From NCBI GenBank assembly GCA_973895155.1, contig OZ316896.1, forward strand, positions 19,158,001 through 19,222,000: a stretch of DNA of 64,000 bases, written 5' to 3'. The notes beneath the pieces were generated by a model. It worked only from the letters and a program-made list of their open reading frames with translations, was not told the origin of the DNA and did no database searches. Shown here in pieces: positions 37,001 through 48,501 of this stretch (within the stretch, counting starts at the first letter, position 1; every line of letters begins with the position of its first letter). Both the position numbers and the translations under genes were made by a program. This DNA is from Marsupella aquatica (taxonomy: Eukaryota > Marchantiophyta).

Positions 37001-37788
37001 TGCTGTGTGGTTGTTCGTTCAGGGAGTATGAGTCATTGAAGGCGGCCCATCCCACTGCAGGAACAACTTTTCCAGGTTTCATGGAGTGGATCAGAGTGGC
37101 AATTAGAGAGCATCACGAGACCCACCCAGACATGGATGCAGATGTTTACCTACTGTCTAATGCCCCTAGCCTGAAAGTGAAGACTTACAAACGGATGAGA
37201 GCATATGGGAATCACTTCCGAGTGAAGGATGGTGACAGTGCCTACAGGGTGACGAATGATTGCGGGCTCATCACTGTATTTGAGCAACAGAGCCACAATC
37301 ACGACAGGGCCTGGATGGAGATGGGATATGTGGGAGAATTAGTTGACATATGGGCTCTGGACTATGGGGCGGTGTCTAGTCCTGTGATTCTTATGAAAGG
37401 TTCATGGGTGCGGCAGGATTGGCTTGGTAACAGGGCTACCATGAAGAGAGACAACGACGGTTTCTTGCTGGCCAATTTCAGAGGGAAATTGCCCGAATGG
37501 TCTGAGCCATTTGTGTTTCCTAGTCAGGTGGAGCAAGCTTTCTTCCTGGATGTGGAAGACTCCCCAGGTTGGCGTGTAGTGTGTCATAAACAGGCCAGGC
37601 AACGCCGGATGGAAGGATCAAACCTTGAGTTTCATTTACACTCTCATAGTGCCTTTGATCGTCGGCGTTCAGACCAAGTGCCTGTAGTTCATGATAGCGG
37701 GGACTTCATTCCTGTGACAAGGGTAGATGCATTTGCTGAAGGAGGCGAATTCAGAGATGTAGATGCCAACAGTGTGCCTGTGCCATGA
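34057..37788 (+). CDS. TNP2: CACTA transposase, TNP2 / Transposase_21 with C-terminal DUF4216-like region; one in-frame TAG
   Basis: Exons 34057-35880, 36004-36905 and 37023-37788 have GT-AG introns of 123 and 117 bp and consistent phases (1,164 codons). The N-terminus has the zinc-like CPCAICQG. The Transposase_21 core includes LSLDGVNPFGDKN, SCWPVTILNYNLPPW, IPGPDSAVSANIDVFLAPLV and the Cys-rich CACTICGR. Exon 2 has DVMHIEKNICESLL, SSLKVPSNYG and GPVSARWLYPLERYMKLLKG. Exon 3 has LVDIWALDYG and SWVRQDWLG, the DUF4216-type segment. TNP2 proteins bind the termini and catalyse cut-and-paste transposition. A TAG at 36238-36240 (codon 687) interrupts otherwise intact family sequence, so this copy is probably inactive unless read through. 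Confidence 0.9.
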
Positions 37789-37860
37789 GTAATGTGAATT
37801 GTTTGCATAGACATTAGTGAGGGGAAGGATGTGTAATAAAGTAATTCTGAAGCAACACAG

Positions 37861-40800
37861 ATGTATGGATGGATGCCTGGTGATTGTGGTTGCATTGTGT
37901 TATACGGGGTGACCATAGATGACATGTTTTTGTGGTCCAGTAGGATGGAACAGAGTGACACAGAGATGTGTGAGTATGAAAGGAAAGCTATGGAACAACG
38001 AGCATACGTGAAAGCCAAAATCGCAGAACTGGATCTGGAAAAGGATGTGGCTGAATTGTAAGGGAACGATTCTCAACTACACCCCTCCGCTGAGTTTGTG
38101 TGACATGAATAGTTCAATGTGGCACTGAAATTGTGACTGTATTCTCATATTGGAATGTCGCAGAGCCACAGCATTTTCAAAGAAACAAAAGGAGTACGCA
38201 AGAAGGGTGACCAGCACTATCTCTGGGCCTGTGCGTCGGAGTGACAGGTTGAGCAAGAAGGTCGTACCTACAATGGCAGAATGTGGAGATGACATTGATG
38301 CTGCACAGGTGGGTGCAGACACTAGACAAGAAGATGCAGATGATGAGTATTTTCCAAAGGAAATGGATGAGGATGGGGGTTATGAAGATGAATACATTGC
38401 AGAGCAGCCCCAAAAGAAACATGTAAGTAGTTTTCCCAACAAGGTTTTGAGTTAAAAACTCTTGTTTAGAGGTTTCATATGTTCAGTACTACACATATGT
38501 ACCTTGCTTAGTTCCTGACATTGTAGTTGGTGATGTGATGCAGCGTCCTGCCAGTTCTGTTTTGCCTTCGAAGCCTGTGCATGCACCATACCAGCAGGGG
38601 GGGCTGACCTCTGATCAAGGTTGGCGAGGTGGTAGTAGTGGTAGATCCCAGGCTGGTGCCCAATACTATGGCAGGGGGCAAGCTCTAGGTTATGCCCGTG
38701 GTAGAGGCAGAGCAGGTCCAAACCCACAATCTCGTGGGTATGGACGTCCACCTCAACCATGGGGATGTGAGTATATATCTATATGCCAGTTCTTTGTGAA
38801 GGCATGGCACTCCTGAATTTCAGACTGCATATCAATTTTTGACATTGTTTGGGATGTATTGGATTCAGACAACATGAAATTCTGTCCACCTGCCATTGCA
38901 TGCAGATTCTGCCCAACCTGATTGGGCAAATGCTAGTAATGATCAGTTCCAATGTCCACAAGGACAGACATGGGTTGAACCAGGTTGGGAGGATGGTGGT
39001 GGGTCGTGGAATGAACAAGGTTGGGAAGGTGGTGAAGGTAATTGGCAGGGATATCAAAATTCAGTACCTACAAACGCTGGAAGAGGAGCAGGTAATGTCT
39101 GATCTTGTCAGCAATGGAAGAACTCATTATATGTGGAGTCCATTCACGTGGGGGGGACTCTGCACATGTATAATGATAGAAAATGTATGTGTGCAGGTTG
39201 GACAGTCGAACCATCGACTCAAGTATTCACTAATGCCCCTATGCAGATGCAGCACGGAAGGGGGACAGGTATATCGGTGAATGTTCAGTTGTTTTCCTAC
39301 AGTTTGTACTTAGTTTTCAGTACATATGTTTGCACACACATACCTAGAAAGTGACATCATCCGGCCCCTGTACTAGGCTGGACAGGTGGTCCAGGGTCGC
39401 AACAATTTCAGAGTGCAGTCCCTGCACAGGCATCTACAGGCAGAGCTACAGGTATGTATGTTTGAAGAATTTTTCTTGAAGTGAAGCATTGAATGTTGCC
39501 GTCATCCATTCTGCTATATGTAGTTCTCAAGCATGAATGGCATTGTATTTTCCCAGGTGGCTTCAGAACCCCAGGTAGGGTGAATGAAGGGGTGGCCAAT
39601 ACAACGCCCAGTACTACCGAGAGCAGTGCACGAGGGGAGGTGACAAAGAAAGGGAACGTAAAGTTGAATGAGAGACAATGGGTGGATGCTGAGTGTCCTC
39701 GCAAGAACCGATGGCATGCTGATTTGAAAGCTGAAGTATTGCGTTGGTTAGATGTGAGTGTTATTAATTTTAAAAAACAGCATCCAAAAGATTGGAAGAC
39801 TGTATGTGAAAATGTTGCTGCCAAATGGAATTATGTGGGCAGTGATGATGGCGTGGACATAGGTTGCCTAGAGAGTACAGCAGGTAAAATTATCAAGCAA
39901 GAGAGGTGGAGAATGCATAAGGCTTGGAAGGAAGGTGGGGAGAAGCCAGATATGCCTCCACCAGCCAGTTGTGATGATAAAGTGTGGGCAAGGTTAGTAG
40001 CTTATTTTGTAACAGATGCTTCAAAAAAGAAGAGTTCACAGATGACCGAGGCCAGGTTGAGTGTTCAGAACCCTAATCTGACAGGAAGGACCGGCATTGC
40101 ACCGACAGCTAAACGTTTGGTAAGAATGAATGGCCTAGCTATGTAATTTATGCTACACTATGTACTATTTTTTAGTGTAAACCCATACATGTAAACTTTG
40201 TTTTTTAGTGTACGTTCCCTGAATATTGATCGATAACTTGTGTTTGCCATGCATGTGCAGAAAGCCCAATTGGGGCAAAGCCCTTCAAAAGAAGAGTTGA
40301 GGGCTGAAATTGTGAACACCCGGGCTCAAGAGGGTGCATCTGAATCCTCCAAGCATGTAAGTTATATGAGTTCTGATTGGTAATTGAATGACCTGCGTTG
40401 AATTTCAGGTGTACACTGTATATAACATTGATTGTGCATATATTGCCCAACATTTCATATGGAGTGATTGAACCTATACCCCTGTGTCATGTAGGGAGGT
40501 GGATCTTCACTTACAGAGATAAGTGGTCGTTTGAAGGCTGTCGAAACATGTCTTCCAGAGATCAATGAACGTTTGAATTCATTGACTGACTTGTTCCATG
40601 TGAACTTCAAGACATTAATGGAAGCTGTTGTGTCGGTGAGAGATAAAATTGATTCCAATTCTGCAGGAGTTCCACCATCACCACTTGAGGTGGCAAAGTC
40701 GATGCACTCTTCTGGCATGCCAACGACATGTAGGCTTGAAGGTAAGGCCTTTACAACTGTGTGGGATATGATTATTAAATGTATAGTTTGAATTGACATT

Positions 40801-41651
40801 GTTTGTTGAATGTGTTATTTTCAGTAACATATATTGTGGTTGTTGTGTCCATAGAGAATAAGACAGGTGCTACAGAGAAGAAGTATGAGAACCTGGCAAA
40901 TACTCGCTGTAATTTAGAGGCAACAAAGTTGCAGTCTGTACAAGCAACTTGTTTGACAGAGGGCAGTCAACCATGTTTGGATGAGGATGACATTGGCAAG
41001 GGAGTGGATGATATCAATGTTGGGGCAAATGAGGATATCAGCAAGCATGACAATGATACCATTGAGCCAGATTCATGCTATGTAGATCTTGACTCCATTG
41101 CAGAGATAAATGATTTGCAGAATGTATCATTCTCAATGACAGGTGTGCCTCTTGTTGAGATAAATCCAACCAAAGAGTTAGTTGGTATGACACTCCCAGG
41201 TGATGAACCTGCTACTGTGACAGTCCTAACAGAGGAACCTACTGAGCCTAGCTTCACTATTGTGAAGAGAGGAAGCATGCGCACACGAAGCAAGTCTGCT
41301 GGTGGGAGCAGAGCCACGTCAAAGGTTTCATACAAACCTCCAAGAACAGTGCTGGCAGAAAGATCTAAGGTGGAAGTGGGGAAAGCACCTAATGCTGAGG
41401 GACAAAGTGGCTTGTTAGCTGTTGATGAGAGTGGAACACGAGTAGGATTTGCCAGAGTGCAGGTTGGTTCCACAACGTTCCATGGCAAGAGGATTCCCCC
41501 AGGTTATTCAGTAGTGTTAGTCACATTACTAGTGAAACCTAAAGCTGTCCTTCCCATTCCAAACACAAATGATGATCCTCCTCAAAAGACACTTGGAGAT
41601 GCTGCAGGTTCTTTGGTATTATGGCCAAGCAAGTTCATAGAGGATCCATAA
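37861..41651 (+). CDS. TnpA-like second gene of the CACTA element (Transposase_24 / Ptta-En-Spm-like), ten exons
   Basis: Exons are 37861-38057, 38164-38422, 38544-38766, 38906-39091, 39197-39268, 39377-39451, 39557-40119, 40261-40356, 40495-40741 and 40855-41651. All introns are GT-AG at about 100-150 bp and the phases agree throughout, giving 904 residues. A downstream ATG at 37945 would give 876. Exons 3-6 encode a Gly/Gln/Trp-rich region with RGRGRAG motifs. Exon 7 carries the family signature (WRMHKAWKEGG, VWARLVAYFVTDASKKKSSQ, NLTGRTGIAPTAKRL). Exon 9 looks like a coiled coil (RLKAVETCLPEINERLNSLT). Such proteins bind subterminal repeats and assist the transposase. The frame is intact, so it could still supply trans-acting function. 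Confidence 0.82.
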
Positions 41652-42476
41652 CAATGTCATGCCATTATTTGTTTGTAGTGTGAGTCATGTTATGTAGATT
41701 TTAGATGTCAAGAAGCAGTACAAGAATCATGTCCTCTTGGAGATTCATAGTATCATGCATGTGCTTTCAGTTATCTCATCCTACAGTCATCAATTATGAG
41801 TTCCTGTTTTGTCTAAATTACATTGATCACATTGTAAACTATTCCATTGGAATTCAAATGATCTTCATTTTTTAGCAAGATTGTGATTGTGTTTAATTCT
41901 TATGAATGTTTTATGTAGGATTTGCTTATATGATGTTTTGTTTCATGTGGATGTCATTCATGCTATGTTCATTTCTTGTATTCAATGTGTTATATTTCTA
42001 AAGTTAGAACATCAGGTTTCTATGTATTGTAATGTCGAGTGCTCTCTCTTCTTATGAACTGTCCCTCTGTGTTCATTAGTCATGGTTATAACTTGCATGT
42101 GAACCTTATTAGTTATAAACATGAGTATATAGAGTCCCAAATGGTTCTGTTGTGTGACGCGGGCCAGGGTCTCCATTGGTCTCTCCTGTGACACTAAATA
42201 GTCACACGCTAGTCGTTGTTGAATGCGGGTAAGTCATGTATGTGACTTACGATGTGACTCGCTGAAGTCATATTGCAGTCACGTCGAAACAAGGCTAGAC
42301 TCCACAATAAAGTCACAGATCAGTCACAAATGGGTATCAAGCAAGTTGCAAAGCCCAGTATCAATAGTGACTTCCATTTTTTGGTCTCAACTTTTGCAAC
42401 TCCAAGGGTCACAGCGTGGGTCAAGTCACGTTGAGTCACAATGAAGTCACATGAGCCAAAATGAGTCATATATTGC
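41652..42476 (+). repeat. CACTA 3' subterminal region with dense gtcac motifs
   Basis: From about 42190 to 42470 the pentamer gtcac or its complement occurs more than ten times (for example agtcacag, aagtcacatg, gagtcacaatg). This resembles the subterminal TNPA-binding repeats of Spm-type elements. The binding role is inference. Confidence 0.6.
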
Positions 42477-42506
42477 GGTCTCAGTTCACCTCGGATTCTT
42501 CTAGTG
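42477..42506 (+). repeat. CACTA 3' terminal inverted repeat
   Basis: Ends ctcggattcttctagtg; its reverse complement starts CACTAGAAGAATCCGAG. The target-site copy AAG follows at 42507-42509. Confidence 0.92.
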
Positions 42507-43400
42507 AAGGCAGCCCTCTCTGATATGATAGTAGACTGGTCAGGTTTCCGTTGAGTCCAAGTCCACCACCTGAAGCATTTGAGAAGCAATAGAAGATGGA
42601 GGAACTGGATGCCGACCAAAAAGTAGAAAATAAGGAGAGAAGTTGGACAAGGAGGCATGGTTGGACATGCGGTACCCCATGGCAATGTAAGGCAGTGCCA
42701 AGTCCCAATCTTTCTTGTTCTTGGTGAGGCATATTTTCCGCAATCCTTGTTTGCAGGTCTGTACCATCCGCTCAACTAGACCATCCGCTTGAGGATGATC
42801 CCTTGAAGTTCTACGATGATCAATGAGTGCATGGTCAAGTAGGTCCTGAAATTCTCCTCTGAATTTAGAGCCCTGGTCAGTGAGGCACTCTGCACAAGCC
42901 CCAAACCTGCTAAGCACTTGCTGGAGAAAAGCTTGGCTAGTGCTATGTGAACTCTTATCAGGCAAGGCAACCAATTCAATCCACTTAGAAAAGTGCTCAA
43001 TCATGATCATTATATAGAGGTTACCCCTGGATGTCAAAGGTAATTCTCCAGCAAAATCACAAGATCAGCGGTAAAACAATCCCTGAATAGGGAGTGGATG
43101 AAGTATAGGCTGTCGAGAGGAGAATGAGGTTCTTACTCTGTCACACTGTTCACACCTAGCTATGATATCCCGAATCTGAGCATGCATCCCCTTCCAATGG
43201 TAGTGAGGAGCCATCAAACTATAAGTACGCTTGATTCCAAAATGCCCAAGTTCAGAATGTACTTTTCTGACCAAGTCAGCCCTATCAGCAATTGGTGGAA
43301 CCACTCTCTCCCCTTGTGGAAAACAGCAGACTAGGTGATCTCCCTTCCACATGTAACGCTTAGACCATTGTTGTATCTGATCCCTTTGAGTAGTGGTCAT
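42507..43400 (-). pseudogene. gypsy integrase, N-terminal zinc-binding and catalytic-core remnant
   Basis: The H2C2 zinc-binding segment (HSELGHFGIKRT ... CEQCDRV) is at about 43300-43130. The catalytic core follows with DFAGELPLT, MIMIEHFSKWIELVALPDK, CLTDQGSKFRGEFQDLL and HPQADGLVERMVQT, giving the D,D,E residues. It breaks off at the right end of the CACTA element, and the remainder of the gene resumes at 24497. A stop and frame changes near 43060 and 42540 show decay independent of the insertion. Confidence 0.88.
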
Positions 43401-43421
43401 GCTTGGTGGGTACTGCTTGTG

Positions 43422-44800
43422 CTACAAGAAATTCAGAGTGTCCAAATCCTCCCAGATGTCCACAATTGGTTGGCCAACAACGCTGCAACAAAGCAAGGCA
43501 AGATAGGCAGAGGCCCCAAGTGTAGAGCTAGGACTAGCATGATCAAAATCTTGCCGTGCATCTGAAAAATCTGTTGAAGTGATCAAAGGACTGCGAGACA
43601 TGGTGTCAGCATTCTGGTGAGTAATTCCAGGTCTATGAATAACTGCAAACTCATATTCTTGCAAAATGAGGACGAGCTAGCTTGCCGGTAAGCTTATCAT
43701 TGGTCATCAACCACTTCAGTGGCTGGTGATCGGTAAAGAGCATGAACTTAGTGCCATACAGGTAGGGTCTGAAATGTATGACAACCCACACAACAGCCAA
43801 GCATTCGCCTTCATAAGAGGAGTAGTACGTTGCTCTCAGCCTTGTTATTGCTCCTAGACGCATAAGCAATGACATACTCCCGCTCGTCCCCATCAGATTG
43901 ACCCAAAATGGCACCAATACCTAGAGCACTCCAATCTGTATGCAAAATGAATGTTTTGCTGAAATCAGGCCTTCTGAGAACAGGGTAACTTGATAACTTT
44001 CCCTTCAAAGTTTCAAATGCCACCTGAGTGTCTTCAGTCCATTTCCAGGTAACATCCTTCTTAAGTAACATGTACAATGGGTGAGCAATGATGCTAAAGT
44101 CCTGGATGTAAATTCTGTAGTAATTACATAGACCAATGAAGCTTTGCAAAGTGTGAGTATCAGTAGGCTTGGGCATCTCAAGAATAGAGACCACTTTAGC
44201 CCAATGAGCCATAGTGCCATTTGGAATGATTTGATGCCCAAGGTAAACCACTGAGGTAACAACAAACTCACACTTCTTGGGATGGATCTTCATATTAACA
44301 TTTCTCAGCCTCCTCAACAACTCTTCAAGATCTAATAAGTGTTGCTCAAAACCCTTGCTATGAACTAACACATCATCAATATGAAATCAGCACCTTCTAG
44401 TACTTGATCCATCACCCGTTGAAAGAAGACTGGTGCATTCTTCAGTCCAAATGGCATCACCAACCATTCCCACAATTGATTGCTCCCATGAAAAGTTGTC
44501 TTCTTACGGTCCTCAGCCCGAATAAATAGGTCTCTCATCGGTCAGCTCAATGGAGAATTGCATCACCTTGCACTTGCCCAAGTCTCTCATTGAGAAAGCA
44601 AACACATCTTCATAGCTCAATAGCAAATTCAGTACCTGATCCCGTTGCTTCTTACTCAACTGATTACCCATCACAAACTGGAAATTTGCAACGCATGGTG
44701 TAGAGCTAGTGGGTGTACTACAAGAACCTGATGTGCTTTCCTCTTTGCCTGGTGTGATCTGGTCCATGCCATGTTCTGATTTTGAAATTTTAGTCACATT
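43422..44800 (-). pseudogene. gypsy reverse transcriptase and RNase H remnant
   Basis: The pieces are in three frames. RT contains [15 protein letters not shown], then an abrupt jump to [15 protein letters not shown], so about 100 residues of fingers and palm are deleted. [20 protein letters not shown] and an IDDVLVHS box follow, then HPKKCEFVVTSVVYLGH. RNase H shows HTDWSALGIGAILGQ, YEGECLAVVW and TDHQPLKWLM. The polymerase active site and reading frame are both broken. Confidence 0.88.
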
Positions 44801-44929
44801 ACAGAGTACCTCTCCCCCCCAACACTAGGAGTGAAATGTAGAGTGGAGAGGATGGGTAAATGTACTTCATTAGGGTGCCAGGTAAGAACTTCATTAAGGC
44901 GAGAGGCTGGGTCACCCATAGTAGGAACA

Positions 44930-45538
44930 GTATGCATCTGGAAAAGAATACAAGTAACCAAAAGCCATGTTAAAGCATTAAGATCCATGACTCTGCCAAG
45001 AAGAGAATTCTGCTCTAGCCTAGTCACTTTAACATGACCAGTAGTGCCAGTTTGGAAACCCATAGCTCGCTCTCGCTCCTCCGGGCTTGGCTCATCCCAT
45101 ATATGTATCCAAAGCGTGACGATAGACCAGCCCTGGTCCATCCCCTTGGAAGGCATGGGCGCCAGGAAACGAAACAAAGGTAGGCCAAGCACCTCTGGGC
45201 TCCCCAATGGTGTTAGCAGGGTACCAAGGTGCTCTCTCTTGCCGAGTGACGGGCTGACAAGAGCTATTAGCATCCAAAATCTGGTGCACCTATAATGTAG
45301 GGTCTCTGACTGTATGTTTTAGAGCCAATTGTAGTAAGCAAACCCGGGAGCGAACCGATGCAATATTGGTCCAAAAATTACGCAAACGATGCGCATAAGA
45401 CCGACATTGGGCTGCATCAATTAAGAACGGTGGACCAAGATAGTGTTGGACTAGAAGAAAATCCTCTTGGATGTTCTTCCGCTGGTCAAATTGAGAGGGT
45501 GTGTTCTCAATGACATAACCAACAACAGGGTAAAGAGC
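44930..45538 (-). pseudogene. DNMT3-like cytosine methyltransferase, C-terminal half (motifs VI-X)
   Basis: Visible are motif VI (YVIENTPSQF, the ENV-type motif), motif VIII (AQCRSYAHRLRNFW) and motifs IX-X (EERERAMGFQTG ... QNSLLGRVMDL). The arrangement follows animal and plant DNMT3 rather than DNMT1. An in-frame TAG lies at 45290-45292 where related sequence would carry Gln. The segment begins exactly at the left edge of the 4.3-kb insertion and continues the frame that stops at 49896. Confidence 0.75.
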
Positions 45539-45543
45539 CTGGG
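45539..45543. repeat. left target-site duplication CTGGG
   Basis: CTGGG occurs here and at 49891-49895, bounding the 4,347-bp insertion. The 5-bp size is typical of LTR retrotransposons. Confidence 0.85.
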
Positions 45544-46647
45544 TGTCACCTACTTATCAAACGATTTACACGACAAATACGTATTTACTCCTACTAAAAT
45601 CATTTGTTATCGTATGACGAGAACATGGAGGGACGCTATTAGGATTCTATTGCATGTAGGATGAGTATGTTTATTTTCGCTCTCAGAAATGTAATTTTTG
45701 ATCAAGTCTACCAACTAGCCGCTCTGCTTTTGATCAAGTCCCATGGACTATGCCATACACACACTCCTACTGGTCGTCGGTGGAGTGTTGTCACCACCCT
45801 TCCCTACTCACATGGTTGACCAAACCGTGCAAGGATTCCTTAGACGTTTCTTGGGGAAAGAATACAATCGTGAACCAGAAAAGGTAACACCGCACCAAAA
45901 CTTGAGGAATCAAACCAAATCCATATCTTTTGGCAAAACGTTGTAACACATTGCAAGGACAACCCGGCCTCCTGCCGTCTGTCCAACTACTGCCTCACTG
46001 GGGCAAGTGCTACACCTCTACCTCACTACTCTGGCTTGATTCCCTCTTCTGGCTATGAGCTAACTTCCCTAAGCAAACACTAAAGTGAGTCCCCCCCTCA
46101 CTACTACGGGGCTCTCCCCCTAAATACCAAAAAACATACAAAAGCACCCCTCACGAGGCCACAACGATGGCGGCTTACCCTAGCGGCGCCACTAAACCCT
46201 TCACTAAGAAACCCCTAAACTAAAAGCATGCAGCACACACATGCTTCTAAAACCCTAAACCCTAAACTAACAATGGGGCCGATGGTGCCTTCGACGACGC
46301 CCCAACATTACTCCGTGAACCGTGAAATTGCAAGGAACCCCACAATGGCCGAAACTAGGTGCTCTTCCACTTGCACTTCTGAGTTCACCCCTGGATAGAC
46401 CTTCTCCTCCTGATCATGAATCACTCAACCGCTCTTGAAACGGACATCGGACGACCAAGTTATGGTCGTTTCAGTATCCCGTAAACCCAACTTCGTCGGG
46501 CCCTAACTTGCTCATCCTGGCTCCGTTTGAGGAGCGCTGCCTCTTGTTGGAATCAGCTCCGTGAGCTCTTTCCAACAAGCCCGTGAGTGACCCCTCACAA
46601 AAAGTTGGAAAGTCAAGGGGCCGTACAACCACGTCCGTACGACCACT

Positions 46648-48501
46648 CTAATCCTCCTCCTCTTCACTCACTGTGCCTTGGCTTGAGCCCCGTGAGTGGG
46701 CCTCCTCATCACTCTCCACTGGAGTGAGTGCCACCTCACTCCTCTTCTTCTTTACCGGGGTACTCCTTGTGCTAGTGCTCCCCTGCTTCCTCAAATTGGC
46801 CAAGGCCTGCCACGCCTTAATGTACCCCTCACCAATGGTGTCCTTCCATAAGGCTGTCTCTTCATCGGACCGCAACTCCAACGGTAAAACCTGCCCGGTG
46901 GCCATGGGAGTCCCAGGGGTGACAGATCGGGGTGGCATCCCCGTGTTGACCTGAGCCTCTCGTAACGATTTACGTACCTCCCTGAGCTTCTTCTCTAAGC
47001 TCTTGCTTTTCTCTTGACTCTTCTTGGCTGTATCCAATAGGGGTCCATACTTCCCACTGACTTCCTTCACCACCATCTCAATGGCTATGAAGATCAAATC
47101 CGGGGAAAGTGTGGAGCTAGGTGTGTAGGGGCTCTTCCGTTTCCCGAGATTCAAGGCCTCACTCCTCTTAGCCCTTGTCTCAAAGATCACCATTTGACTC
47201 CGTAGAGCTCCTACCTGGGCTCTTAACTCCACCACTTCTCCAGAATTCTGCTTCTCTTTGGCCAATGCCTGTTTCAATACTCCAACCTCTTCCGCTTCCT
47301 TGGCCTTGGTGGACAAGGCTCCCTTCAAGTTGGAGATCTCTACGTGAGCTGCTTGGAGAGGTTTATCCTTCTCATGAATGGCCTCCTCATTGGCCTTGAT
47401 CACCTCCTTCATAGACAGGGCACTCTGCTCCAAATTCTCTACTCTGGCGGTGGCCTGCTTGAGAGAATCTCTCAATGCGTGGACTAGCTTGAGTCCCTCA
47501 TGGACTCCCTCCCGGAATTCCCGTAACTTTGCCAAGTAGACATCAGGAATGTCATAGACCAGGGGCTCCTCCGGATTTCCCACAAGTGATTCAAGCCACT
47601 CCAATGTGGAGTTCTCATCCTGGTTTTCTTCCTCTCTATTATCATCCCCAACCGCCGAGGATGATCCCTCCGTTAGTTTTCCCAAGATGGTAGTGGCAAT
47701 ACTCCTGATTTTCGTGGTAAAGGATGATCCAGAGTCTTCCTGTCCCGGGGAAACAATCCACCCTTCTGCTCTGGCCAGAAAAAATGACCCCATCAAATGT
47801 ACAGCCCCACCTGGTTTCACACTCTCAAAATCGGCGTCCAATAGCTTCTTCAACCCGTAGTACCACCATCCGTACACATGGGCTGGATAGTTCTTGATGT
47901 CCATAGCTACCACGAAATGTTCTCCATTCACCACCCCGGATTGCATGTTACCAAGGACCCATTGATGAACCTTGGCCAGAAATCCCTTGTGCTCAGCGTT
48001 CTTGACGGCGGAAAGAGGAATGAAAGTAGTGGAGGTGGGATTAATCACCCAACCGGCCACCATTGTGAACGTGAGCTCTCCCCTTATGTTCCGCGGTGTG
48101 AATGAGAATTGTTGGTTCTCCAGAAACAGAAGCTTAGCTAACTGAACATGGGGCACTACCCGTTGGAGACATTCAAAGTAGATTCCTTCGGTACGTAACT
48201 CCATCCCGGCCTCAATGTTCCAATTCTTCCCCGAAGGGATTGTAAACTCCACCTTCATGAACTCTGTGAGCCCGGTGACTTGAAAAATATTCCTACGATC
48301 CTCCATCACCTTGGCGGAGGTCTTGGGATAAATTCGATGGAAAACCTTCCTACTCACCGGTGTGGAACTTGCCGCCAGCCCAGTACTCATCATAGCTTTT
48401 CTCTCTTCTCTCTCTCTTGCAATCAATGTCTCAACGTAGTCACGGTAAGCAACCTTGTATCTCCAAACGCGTGCCGCACTAAACTCTGGTTGATCCAGCA
48501 T
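46648..48501 (-). CDS. large coiled-coil protein of the 4.3-kb element (gag-like?)
   Basis: The first ATG in the frame, at 48501, gives about 617 residues ending at TAG/TAA-type stop 46648. The N-terminal 250 residues appear globular (KVFHRIYPKTSAKVMED, YPAHVYGWWYYGLKKLL). Residues 330-460 are heptad-like and highly charged (ENLEQSALSMKEVIKANEEA, LRAQVGALRSQM). The C-terminus is Ser/Thr/Glu-rich with a basic KKKRSE patch and an acidic SEEEED end. The family is unrecognised. The frame is fully open and the codon use looks coding. As the only gene in the element, a structural gag-like role is a guess. Confidence 0.55.
   Translation of the reverse strand: MLDQPEFSAARVWRYKVAYRDYVETLIAREREERKAMMSTGLAASSTPVSRKVFHRIYPKTSAKVMEDRRNIFQVTGLTEFMKVEFTIPSGKNWNIEAGMELRTEGIYFECLQRVVPHVQLAKLLFLENQQFSFTPRNIRGELTFTMVAGWVINPTSTTFIPLSAVKNAEHKGFLAKVHQWVLGNMQSGVVNGEHFVVAMDIKNYPAHVYGWWYYGLKKLLDADFESVKPGGAVHLMGSFFLARAEGWIVSPGQEDSGSSFTTKIRSIATTILGKLTEGSSSAVGDDNREEENQDENSTLEWLESLVGNPEEPLVYDIPDVYLAKLREFREGVHEGLKLVHALRDSLKQATARVENLEQSALSMKEVIKANEEAIHEKDKPLQAAHVEISNLKGALSTKAKEAEEVGVLKQALAKEKQNSGEVVELRAQVGALRSQMVIFETRAKRSEALNLGKRKSPYTPSSTLSPDLIFIAIEMVVKEVSGKYGPLLDTAKKSQEKSKSLEKKLREVRKSLREAQVNTGMPPRSVTPGTPMATGQVLPLELRSDEETALWKDTIGEGYIKAWQALANLRKQGSTSTRSTPVKKKRSEVALTPVESDEEAHSRGSSQGTVSEEEED

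Larger units (their letters stand above)
24501..42506 (+). mobile_element. EnSpm/CACTA DNA transposon, 18,006 bp
   Basis: The termini are inverted repeats beginning CACTAGAAGAA. Over 30 bp, 24 positions match (bases 1-11, 13-17 and 23-30), and the last eight are CTGAGACC in both. A 3-bp AAG duplication flanks it. The plus strand carries, in order, a PHD ORF, a double-BRCT ORF, a TNP2-type transposase and a TnpA-like gene. An antisense eL20 fragment lies in the left third. The right subterminal 300 bp are packed with gtcac/gtgac motifs, like the transposase-binding repeats of Spm. It interrupts the integrase gene of the gypsy element, so it is the younger of the two. Confidence 0.95.

Noticed and set aside
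46250-46270. Telomere repeats (ccctaaaccctaaac), also at 18640, 25020 and 62430
   Set aside because: Only about two units each. They are common in plant intergenic DNA and no array is present.
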